DNA of 64,000 bases from Bacteroidales bacterium. Its GTDB lineage: Bacteria; Bacteroidota; Bacteroidia; Bacteroidales; Rikenellaceae. The stretch is taken from contig CAJSYJ010000003.1 of assembly GCA_910574205.1 (NCBI GenBank), forward strand, positions 1 through 64,000, written 5' to 3'. Shown one piece after another: positions 54,240-61,946 of this stretch (position 1 is the first letter of the stretch; each line of letters starts with the position of its first letter). The position numbers and the translations under genes were made by a program. The notes under the pieces are model-generated. The model was not told the DNA's origin and did not search any database. It saw nothing but the letters and a program-made list of their open reading frames with translations.

Positions 54240-55478
54240 ATGATAACATACATAGTGTTGGTGATAACGATGCTGATCCTTTCGGCATTTTTCTCGGGCA
54301 TGGAGATCGCCTTTCTGAGCAAGAACCGCCTGCGCGAAGAGATCGACCGCAAGCAGAGCTCGATGTTCAGATACATAAGCGATGTCTTCTCGCGCAACCC
54401 GGGCAACTACATAACGACGATACTGGTAGGCAACAACATCTCGCTGGTGGTCTACTCGCTCTGCATGGAGATGCTGCTGGCCGCGTCGCTGGGGCTGAGG
54501 AACGTAGTGCTTGTCAGCGTCGTCTCGACGGTCATCGTGCTGTTCGCGGCCGAGTATCTGCCCAAGTCGGTATTCAAGCGCAACCCCAATTTCTACTACT
54601 CGCTGCTCGCGCCGGTCATATTCGCATTCTACATACTGCTCTACCCCATTGCTCGCCTTACCACGCTGCTCTCCTACGGGCTGCTGCGTCTGGGAGGCCG
54701 CCGGGTCGAGGCACGCAGCATGCAGACGGCATTCAACCGCGACGACCTGGCGGGTCTGGTCGAGGCCGAAAACGTAGAAGTACAGCAGGACGACGAGGAC
54801 GACATACGTCTGTTCCAGAATGCGCTCGACTTCGCCGACCTGCGCGTGAGGGACTGCATGGTGCCGCGCGTCGACGTCGAGGCGGTCGACATCGAATCGA
54901 CCGATATCGAGCAGCTGACCCAGCTTTTCGTCGACAGCCACTTCTCCCGCATATTCGTCTGGCGCGAAAGCATCGACAACATCGTGGGCTACGTCAACTC
55001 CAAGAGTCTGTTCCTCAAACCCCGATCGATCGACGACATGTTGATGAAGGTCATATACGTGGCCGAGACCCTGCCGTTGCAGACCATGTTGGAGACCTTC
55101 ATGAAGCGCAAGGCCTCGATCGCCGTAGTCATCGACGAGTTCGGCGGTACGGCCGGCATCATATCGCTCGAAGATGTTCTGGAACAGATATTCGGCGAGA
55201 TCGAGGACGAGCACGACGTGCACGAAATGGTAGAAAAGCGGATATCGGAGCACGAATGGGTGTTCTCGTGCCGTCTCGAAGTGGACTACCTGAACGAGCA
55301 TTACGGTCTGGGCATCGACGAAAGCGACGAGTACGACACTCTGGCAGGATATATAATCTACAATCACGACGGCATACCGGCTCAGGGCGAGGCGTTTACC
55401 GTGGGAGGATACCGTTGCAGGGTGCTGCGCCGCACAGGGTCGCGCATCGATCTGGTGCGCATGAAGCGGCTGAATTGA
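54240..55478 (+). CDS. CNNM/CorC-HlyC family membrane protein (hemolysin-like)
   Basis: A 412-residue protein with an N-terminal DUF21/CNNM membrane domain of four helices (FFSGMEIAFLSKNRLREEID), a CBS pair (about 200-330; DCMVPRVDVEAVDIE and FGGTAGIISLEDVLEQIFGE) and a CorC_HlyC domain at the C terminus. CNNM proteins transport or control Mg2+ and other divalent cations; 'hemolysin' is a legacy name. It starts 22 bases after lptC. Confidence 0.92.
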   Translation: MITYIVLVITMLILSAFFSGMEIAFLSKNRLREEIDRKQSSMFRYISDVFSRNPGNYITTILVGNNISLVVYSLCMEMLLAASLGLRNVVLVSVVSTVIVLFAAEYLPKSVFKRNPNFYYSLLAPVIFAFYILLYPIARLTTLLSYGLLRLGGRRVEARSMQTAFNRDDLAGLVEAENVEVQQDDEDDIRLFQNALDFADLRVRDCMVPRVDVEAVDIESTDIEQLTQLFVDSHFSRIFVWRESIDNIVGYVNSKSLFLKPRSIDDMLMKVIYVAETLPLQTMLETFMKRKASIAVVIDEFGGTAGIISLEDVLEQIFGEIEDEHDVHEMVEKRISEHEWVFSCRLEVDYLNEHYGLGIDESDEYDTLAGYIIYNHDGIPAQGEAFTVGGYRCRVLRRTGSRIDLVRMKRLN

Positions 55479-55494
55479 AATTATATGGTATCAG

Positions 55495-55528
55495 GTTGAC
55501 CCTCTTTTAGAAAAATTTACTATCTTTG
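55495..55528 (+). promoter_or_regulatory. Promoter of ppiD
   Basis: GTTG (55495-55498), 22 bases, TATCTTTG (55521-55528). The spacer is a base or so long; the leader is about 35 bases. ppiD may thus be expressed partly apart from the cluster. Confidence 0.6.
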
Positions 55529-55569
55529 AAGGCTAATTCGAACAATACGATAAACAAATAAAGTTTTTT

Positions 55570-57540
55570 ATGGCAACATTAAACACACTACGAACCAAAT
55601 ACGGCATCGTGCTTTCGATCGTCATCGCTGTCGTACTTTTGGCGTTCATACTCGGCGACCAGCTCAACAACCGCCAGGGTCCGCAGCAGTACGAGGACTT
55701 CGCCGTTGCTCAGATAGCCGGCAAGACCATATACTCTGCCGAGTACGCCAAGGCTAAACAACCCGCCGACGAGCGCAAGAATCTCTCGGCCGATCAGGCA
55801 GCCGACTTGGCATGGCGCACCATCGTCTTCGACAACTACATATCTCCGGCATGCGCACAGGCCGGCATCGTCGTCACGCAGGCCGAGATGGATCGCGTGG
55901 CCAACATGTACGGCGTACAGTGGGGACAGCAGTTCGAGGCCGCAGGCTTCCCGCAGGAGCAGATCGCCTCTCTGATCGACAACACGTGGTACGTAGAGCA
56001 GCAGACCATAGCGCAGCAGATGCTCGGCGAGAAGTTCGGTGCACTGTATGCTCTGGGCGCATATACCAACAAACTCGAAGTGGCCGACAACATCCGTAAC
56101 ATGGGCGCTGCGTTCAGCGGCAAATACGTCGAGGTTCCCTACTCGGTAATCGCCGACGCCGATGTCGAGGTAAGCGAGCAGGATCTGGCGGCATGCTACG
56201 AGGCCGGCAAGCAGAAGAACCCCTCACTGGGCAACCGCACGATCCGCTATATGCTCTTCGAGATCGCCCCCACCGAGGATGATCTGGCCTCTGTCGAGGC
56301 CGAGGTCAAGCAGGCGGCCGAGCAGTTGTCGTCAGCCGACATGGCTCAGGCAAAGAGCGTAGCCCGCTCGTTCGCCGGCGAGGTCAGCCCCTACATAACC
56401 TTCGACCGCATACCCGCGGCGCAGGCCGAGACGTTGAAGAGCGGAGCCATGTACGGCCCAGAGAAGCTCGACAACGCATGGGTCATGAGCCGTATCGTGG
56501 CTAAGGCCGACGTTCCCTCGACGTTCCGTCTGGAATATGCCGTATTCGACGACAAGCAGCAGGCCGACAAGATCGCAGCCGAGCTGGCGACGGTAGACGG
56601 CGACTTCACGAAGCTCTCGACGGCCGTAGACACTTTCGACGAACAGGTCGACTTCAACGGCATGGACGAGTACCGCGCCAAGTCGTTCATCGACGCTAAG
56701 GCCGGCGACATAATCACATTCAACGAATCGGGCAAGGTGCTCGTGGCCAAGGTCGTCGAAGCAGGCGACAAAGCGCAGTTCGTGCAGGTGGCTCAGATCG
56801 TCAAGCAGATCAAGCCCAGCGACGCCACCGTCGACGCCGTATCGCGTCGCGCCTCGACTTTCGACAACAAGTCGCGCGGCTCGGCCGAGGCGTTCCAGAA
56901 CGCTGCCGACGAAATGGCGCTTATCCCCCGCATGGCCGTCATAAGCCGTTCTGACCGCAACTACCAGACCGGCGAGCGCGGCATACGCGGCGTGGATAAC
57001 TCGCGCAACGTAGCCGTATGGGCTTACGGAGCCAACGTAGGCGAATCCAAGCTGTTCAACACCGGCAGCAACATCATCGTCGCTATGGTTACGGCCGTCG
57101 ACAACGACGAGTATACTCCCCGCAACGACATGCAGTGCCGCCGCGACGTACTGCGCGACAAGAAGTTCGCACAGATAGCAGCCAACCTCTCGTCGTTCGA
57201 GGCCGCCGAGGCCGCATACGATGTCGAGGTCAAATCGTTCGACGGCGTGAAGTTCAGCGACATGCTGTTGGAGGGCGGCGACGGCGAGGCGCGTCTTATC
57301 GGCGCTATCGCAGCGACCCGCACCGCAGGCGCGCTGTCGCAGCCTGTCAAGGGCAACAACGCGGCCTACATATTCGTCGTCGACTCGATCGAGGGCGACG
57401 AGGCTGCCGATGCCGAGACTCTCGACAAGGAGCGCATTCCTCTCAACACGCAGCGCGAGGCCATGATGCGTCAGGCATCGGCATACGCTCTGACGGAGAA
57501 GGCCGAGATCAAAGACCTGCGCGACAACCGCGTAATGTAA
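55570..57540 (+). CDS. ppiD: PpiD/SurA-like periplasmic folding factor
   Basis: A 656-residue protein anchored by one N-terminal helix (KYGIVLSIVIAVVLLAFILG) with the rest periplasmic. The SurA_N-type helical region (about 35-220) is followed by a parvulin-type region (about 325-440: RLEYAVFDDKQQADKIAAEL) and a second helical part. In PpiD the parvulin domain is often inactive; here it is diverged, so a chaperone role is more likely than prolyl isomerase activity. It assists outer-membrane protein folding, matching its neighbours. Followed by a strong terminator. Confidence 0.87.
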   Translation: MATLNTLRTKYGIVLSIVIAVVLLAFILGDQLNNRQGPQQYEDFAVAQIAGKTIYSAEYAKAKQPADERKNLSADQAADLAWRTIVFDNYISPACAQAGIVVTQAEMDRVANMYGVQWGQQFEAAGFPQEQIASLIDNTWYVEQQTIAQQMLGEKFGALYALGAYTNKLEVADNIRNMGAAFSGKYVEVPYSVIADADVEVSEQDLAACYEAGKQKNPSLGNRTIRYMLFEIAPTEDDLASVEAEVKQAAEQLSSADMAQAKSVARSFAGEVSPYITFDRIPAAQAETLKSGAMYGPEKLDNAWVMSRIVAKADVPSTFRLEYAVFDDKQQADKIAAELATVDGDFTKLSTAVDTFDEQVDFNGMDEYRAKSFIDAKAGDIITFNESGKVLVAKVVEAGDKAQFVQVAQIVKQIKPSDATVDAVSRRASTFDNKSRGSAEAFQNAADEMALIPRMAVISRSDRNYQTGERGIRGVDNSRNVAVWAYGANVGESKLFNTGSNIIVAMVTAVDNDEYTPRNDMQCRRDVLRDKKFAQIAANLSSFEAAEAAYDVEVKSFDGVKFSDMLLEGGDGEARLIGAIAATRTAGALSQPVKGNNAAYIFVVDSIEGDEAADAETLDKERIPLNTQREAMMRQASAYALTEKAEIKDLRDNRVM

Positions 57541-57637
57541 TTCCCGGCAGGGGGGGGGAGGCGTAAGGCTGAAACCCTACCGACCGACATAACATAACGG
57601 AAGAGTACGGGAAGCGTCTCATCCGAAAGACTAAGAA
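57541..57637 (+). other. ppiD 3' flank
   Basis: About 100 bases of GC-rich trailer with an eight-base G run near 57550 and no gene. Confidence 0.5.
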
Positions 57638-57677
57638 GAATCGCCCCTGCCGTGTCGCGGCAGGGGCGAATCTTTTC
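57638..57677 (+). terminator. Terminator of ppiD
   Basis: A 14-base stem with one mismatch built on AATCGCCCCTGCC and GGCAGGGGCGAATC, then TTTTCT. Its core is the same as that of the hairpin at 61861. Confidence 0.85.
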
Positions 57678-57706
57678 TATCAACCAGGCGCAAAGCCTCA
57701 ATCATT

Positions 57707-57880
57707 CAGGCTATGACGAAGTGCAGAAACGGCATCCGGATGCGGAACATTTTCCTTAAACCGAACGCAAGCCGACCTGTTCAGGCTATGACGAGATGCA
57801 GAAACGGCACCTGGATGCGGAACATTTTCCTTAAACCGAACGCAAGCCGACCTGTTCAGGCTATGACGAGTGGCAGAAAG
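57707..57880 (+). repeat. 75-bp tandem repeat, about 2.3 copies
   Basis: Units begin near 57707, 57782 and 57857. Each opens CAGGCTATGACGA, continues NGCAGAAACGGCA and includes GCGGAACATTTTCCTTAA and CGCAAGCCGACCTGTT. The third copy diverges after about 25 bases. The period is three-divisible and a frame does run through, but without promoter, start context or stop conservation. The CTATGACGA-GCAGAAA core and the AAGCCGA just before it match the elements in front of the ddl-like gene and mfd. Confidence 0.85.
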
Positions 57881-58189
57881 GGTGCGCGGCGGCGAAAGTT
57901 CACGTTATGCCGAAAGCAGAACCGAAATCGTTCGAGATATACAGAAGTATAGATCAACAGATATTCGACGGCTTTTGCCGAACGCAAGTGTGTTTAGCGA
58001 AGCAGATGATATTTACAACAATTTATCGCGCTGCCCTATCGCGGCCCGGCCTCGCACTACCCCATCTTTCGTCATGACCGTATTACGCGAGATACGCACG
58101 GCCGCGGCATTCGCCCCACGAAAAGGTCGGTTCGCGCCCGCATTATGTCGTTCTGCGGCATCTGCCGTCCCGAATCATCTAAATGGCTC
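57881..58189. other. Intergenic gap, no gene seen
   Basis: About 310 bases after the tandem repeat. Short frames only, no promoter match until 58190, no RNA-like structure that I can recognise. Composition is patchy (AT-rich near 57990-58040), suggesting decayed sequence. Confidence 0.5.
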
Positions 58190-58197
58190 TACCTTTG
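58190..58197 (+). promoter_or_regulatory. -7 box of the DUF4890 gene
   Basis: TACCTTTG, with a leader of about 50 bases; no TTTG at the -33 position. Confidence 0.6.
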
Positions 58198-58253
58198 TAT
58201 AAAGCGACAAGGAATAATGACCGACAGGAAACATTAATTAATATTGTAAGATT

Positions 58254-58754
58254 ATGAAAAGAGGATTATTGATCGCAGCAAGCGTTATTGCAATGATGTC
58301 GCAAAGTGCGACGGCGCAGCAGCAAACCGCAGAGAATCGCCACGAGCGACGCACCCAGAGCGTCGAGCAGCGAGCACAGCGCATGACCGACCGTCAGGCG
58401 GGCGACCTCTCGCTCAGCGCCGAGCAGCGCGAGAGGCTCTACGAGGCCAATCTCAAACTGGCCGAATCGCAGCGAAAGATCTACGAAAGGAGACGCGAAG
58501 AGGAGCGCGACCGCATGGCCGACATGCAGAAGCATGCCGACAAATACGATCACAAACTGCGCGAGATTCTTACGTCGGAGCAGTATGCCAAGTGGCAGGC
58601 GGCCGAGCAGCAGCGCAAAGAGCAGATGCACCGTAAAAGGCACGACGCGGCACCCTGCAAGGGCAGACCTATGGGATGCAAGCAGGCAAAAGGCAAGTGC
58701 GCAAACAATAACGGCGGCGATAGCCGTGCATGCCAGCGCAGCGCCGGCAACTGA
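58254..58754 (+). CDS. DUF4890 periplasmic protein (Spy/CpxP-like in form)
   Basis: A 166-residue exported protein: signal peptide (LLIAASVIAMMSQSATAQ), then a charged helical body (SLSAEQRERLYEANLKLAES, RREEERDRMADMQKHADKYD, REILTSEQYAKWQAAEQQRK). The LT-x-EQ-x-x-K-W repeat pattern resembles the Spy/CpxP LTxxQ periplasmic chaperones and Bacteroidota DUF4890. The tail is rich in Cys, Gly, Asn and Lys, which might bind metal. Single-gene unit with promoter box and terminator. Confidence 0.75.
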   Translation: MKRGLLIAASVIAMMSQSATAQQQTAENRHERRTQSVEQRAQRMTDRQAGDLSLSAEQRERLYEANLKLAESQRKIYERRREEERDRMADMQKHADKYDHKLREILTSEQYAKWQAAEQQRKEQMHRKRHDAAPCKGRPMGCKQAKGKCANNNGGDSRACQRSAGN

Positions 58755-58808
58755 CCGAAGCATATGACCGATCGTCGAACGGGTTCGACGGCGGCAGGCA
58801 GCATCGAA

Positions 58809-58841
58809 ACGGGTGAAAGCGGTGGCTGACACCCGTTTTTT
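58809..58841 (+). terminator. Terminator of the DUF4890 gene
   Basis: ACGGGTG (58809-58815) pairs with CACCCGT (58830-58836), followed by a run of six T. Confidence 0.8.
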
Positions 58842-58922
58842 GTCGTTTCGCCGACCGCACCGGGCATCTCTCGATTATTTGCATTATCTTCGCAGCCGAA
58901 AACGGAAAAATACCTTTTTACT

Positions 58923-61814
58923 ATGAAAAAAATATTTACGGCATTATTGGCGTTATGCGCCGTCGCGTCGTCATGGGCGCAGAGCGGCAAGGTAACGGCG
59001 ACCATACTCGATGCCGAAACCAAACAGGGAGTCGTCGGCGCGATAGTCGAGCTGGTGTCGACCACCGACGAAGCACGACGCAAGCACTCTACATCGGGCT
59101 ACGGAGGCAAGACCGAAATCTCAGGCGTCGCCTACGGCACCTACCGCGCCACCGTATCGTTCATCGGATACCAGAACTACGCCACGGAGGTCAAGGTGGG
59201 CAAGGGTACGACCGATATGGGACAGATCATGCTCGCCGTCGAGGCCACGCGCATCGATGCCGTCGTGAAGGAGGTACAGGCGCTGCGCACATCGCAGAAC
59301 GGCGACACGGTAAGCTACAACGCCGCCGCATTCAAGGTATCGGCCGACGCCGACGTCGAGGGTCTGTTGAAGAAGATGCCCGGCATTACCATAACCAACG
59401 GCACGGTCGAGGCGCAGGGCGAGGAGGTCAAGAAGATATTCGTCGACGGCAAGGAGTTCTTCGGCGAGGATGTCTCGACGGCGATCAACTCGCTGCCGGC
59501 ACAGTCGGTCGACAAGATCGAGGTATTCAACAAGCTCTCGGACAACGCCGAATTTTCGGGCATGGACGACGGCGAGGGATACAAGGCCATAAACATCATC
59601 ACGCACAGCGATATGCGCAAGGGACAGTTCGGTAAGGTATATGCCGGATACGGCTACCAGCCCTCGACCGACGAGGTTGCCTCGCACCATAAATATATAG
59701 CCGGCGGAAACGTCAACATATTCAACAATTCGAGCCGTCTGTCGGTCATCGGTCTGTTGAACAACGTCAACCAGCAGAACTTCTCGTTCGAGGATATCCT
59801 CGGCGTCTCGGGTGCGACGGGCGGTCGCGGCGGCGGCATGGGACGTGGCGTGGGACAGTACATGGTGCGCCCGCAGAGCGGCGTGGCCAATGTCGGCTCG
59901 CTCGGCGTCAACTACTCCGACGCATGGGGCGAGAAGGACAAGGTAAAGCTGACAGGCAGCTACTTCTTCAACCGCACCAACACCAAGAACATCAACCGTA
60001 TCGAGAAGTGGTACGAGGAGCCGTCGCCCATAGATACGTTGGAGCAGGAGGGCTATTCGCGCACGCTCAACAATAACCACCGCCTCAACCTGCGTCTCGA
60101 CTGGCGCATATCGGAGAACCAGTCTCTCATGTCGCGCACGGGATTCAGCTACCAGAGCAACGACCCCACGAGCAGCACCGAAGGCGTGCAGTGGGGCGAG
60201 AGCGGCTACAACATCATCCGCAGCGGCAGCATAGCCGAGTCGGCGGCGATGAACCTCCGCGAGTTCCTCTCGTACCGCGCCAAGCTGGGCAAGGCGGGAC
60301 GCACGATTACCGTCGACGGCTTCGTCAACTGGCGCAATACCTCGCGCAGCCACACTGACAGCTACTCGACGCTCGACACGGCTATCGACCCCTCGACGGG
60401 CGACTACTACCCCGTACTGCGTTACGTATCGCAGTCGGCGCCCACATCGTCGCTCAGACTCGAAGGTTCGTTCACATATACCGAACCTATCTCCAAGTCG
60501 TCGCAGCTGAGCCTGCAATACCGCGCCTCGATGAGCGACCAGAACATCGAGAAGACGGCCTACATAACCGGCGACGACTACTCGACCGAGGGTCTTCTGC
60601 CCGACGCATCGCTGTCGCGCACCACCGACAGCCGCTACATCACGCACCGCGTAGGCCCCGGCTTCCGCTACGCCAAGAACCGCAATACGGTCGTGGCCAA
60701 TGTCTACTACCAGTATTCGACGCTCGACGGCGGCGTGAGGGGCTTCGACATCAAGCGCAACTACAACGACTTTACCTATTTCCTCATGGGCAACATCGCC
60801 ATAAACAAGGAGAACACGATACGTCTGTTCGTAATGTCGAGCACCGAGAACCCCTCGGTCGGCAACTTGCAGGACATATACGACGTCTCGAACGCACAGT
60901 ACATATCTAAGGGGAACCCCGATCTGAACCCAGCTTATACGCACCGCATCAACTTCCACTATGTACGCTCCAACGTCGAGAAGGGACGCACGTTCATGTG
61001 GATGTTCTCGTCGCAGTTCACGCAGGACTACATAGGATCGTCGATATACTACAACAAGGATATCGAGGTCGACAACGGCGACGGCACCACCACCCAGTAC
61101 CGCCCGTTGCAGTACGTGACCTATGCCAATCTCGACGGCTACCGCTCGCTGCGCACGCACCTGAGCTACGGATTCCCCATAAACCCGATCAAGTGCAATC
61201 TCAACCTTATGGCCGGTCTGAGCTATACGCGCACGCCGTCGCTTATCGACGACCAGATCAACAACGCCAGCAACATGGGCTACGACGCCATGGTATCGCT
61301 GGGCAGCAACATCTCGGAGAACCTCGACTTCACGCTGCAATGGAGCGGCACCTACAACGACACGCGCAACTCGCTGGCAGCATCGTCGGGCAAGAACCGC
61401 TATTTCAGCCACACGGCTTCGGGTAATCTGAAATGGGTATTCTGGAAGGGATTGACGCTGACGCTCGCGGCTACGTACAACCAGTTCGTAGGATTTACGA
61501 ACGACTACAACGAGAGCTATCTGCTCTGCAACGCCTACCTCGGAAAGAAGATTTTCAAGAACCAGCGCGGCGAGGTGATGATAGGCGTCAACGACCTGCT
61601 CGACCAGAACACGGCATTCTCGCGCACGTCGGGCAGCGGCTTTACGCAGAACGCATGGAACAGCGTCATAGGACGATACTTTACCGTGCAGTTCACATAC
61701 AATCTGCGCCACTTCAACAAGAACGCCTCGAAAGACATCAGCGACTACAACGGCATGGATATCAAGGCACCGCGTCCGTTCGGAGGACGTCCGCCCATGG
61801 GTCCCCACCGCTAA
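58923..61814 (+). CDS. TonB-dependent-receptor-like outer-membrane barrel (OMP_b-brl_3)
   Basis: A 963-residue outer-membrane protein. Signal peptide 1-19 (cleavage near WAQ-S), a CarboxypepD_reg-like beta-sandwich (about 22-105; AETKQGVVGAIVELVSTTDE), a reduced plug (about 110-215; KMPGITITNGTVEAQGEEVK and VDGKEFFGEDVSTAINSLPA), and a long barrel of the OMP_b-brl_3 type. These differ from SusC: no SusD partner follows and no TonB box is obvious. The substrate is unknown. Single-gene unit; TATCTTCG near 58884 is an imperfect promoter box. Ends with a hairpin shared with the S9 gene. Confidence 0.88.
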   Translation: MKKIFTALLALCAVASSWAQSGKVTATILDAETKQGVVGAIVELVSTTDEARRKHSTSGYGGKTEISGVAYGTYRATVSFIGYQNYATEVKVGKGTTDMGQIMLAVEATRIDAVVKEVQALRTSQNGDTVSYNAAAFKVSADADVEGLLKKMPGITITNGTVEAQGEEVKKIFVDGKEFFGEDVSTAINSLPAQSVDKIEVFNKLSDNAEFSGMDDGEGYKAINIITHSDMRKGQFGKVYAGYGYQPSTDEVASHHKYIAGGNVNIFNNSSRLSVIGLLNNVNQQNFSFEDILGVSGATGGRGGGMGRGVGQYMVRPQSGVANVGSLGVNYSDAWGEKDKVKLTGSYFFNRTNTKNINRIEKWYEEPSPIDTLEQEGYSRTLNNNHRLNLRLDWRISENQSLMSRTGFSYQSNDPTSSTEGVQWGESGYNIIRSGSIAESAAMNLREFLSYRAKLGKAGRTITVDGFVNWRNTSRSHTDSYSTLDTAIDPSTGDYYPVLRYVSQSAPTSSLRLEGSFTYTEPISKSSQLSLQYRASMSDQNIEKTAYITGDDYSTEGLLPDASLSRTTDSRYITHRVGPGFRYAKNRNTVVANVYYQYSTLDGGVRGFDIKRNYNDFTYFLMGNIAINKENTIRLFVMSSTENPSVGNLQDIYDVSNAQYISKGNPDLNPAYTHRINFHYVRSNVEKGRTFMWMFSSQFTQDYIGSSIYYNKDIEVDNGDGTTTQYRPLQYVTYANLDGYRSLRTHLSYGFPINPIKCNLNLMAGLSYTRTPSLIDDQINNASNMGYDAMVSLGSNISENLDFTLQWSGTYNDTRNSLAASSGKNRYFSHTASGNLKWVFWKGLTLTLAATYNQFVGFTNDYNESYLLCNAYLGKKIFKNQRGEVMIGVNDLLDQNTAFSRTSGSGFTQNAWNSVIGRYFTVQFTYNLRHFNKNASKDISDYNGMDIKAPRPFGGRPPMGPHR

Positions 61815-61860
61815 CGGACGACGGCCGGCGCACGATACCCACCGGCCTCACGAAACAGAA

Positions 61861-61894
61861 AATCGCCCCTGCGGAACAATCCGCAGGGGCGATT
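61861..61894. terminator. Shared bidirectional terminator hairpin
   Basis: A perfect 14-bp stem, AATCGCCCCTGCGG (61861-61874) with its complement (61881-61894). On the minus strand it is followed by TTTTCTGTTT, suiting the S9 gene; on the plus strand it may stop the barrel gene. Confidence 0.75.
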
Positions 61895-61946
61895 CGCTTG
61901 ACAGCCCGAAGGGCGGCCGTTCGCCGCAGCCTGAGCCGCAGCCTCG

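Noticed and set aside
57707-57952. Protein of about 80 residues with 25-residue repeats reading through the 75-bp array
   Set aside because: No promoter or start context, and the repeat core recurs as non-coding sequence in front of two other genes.
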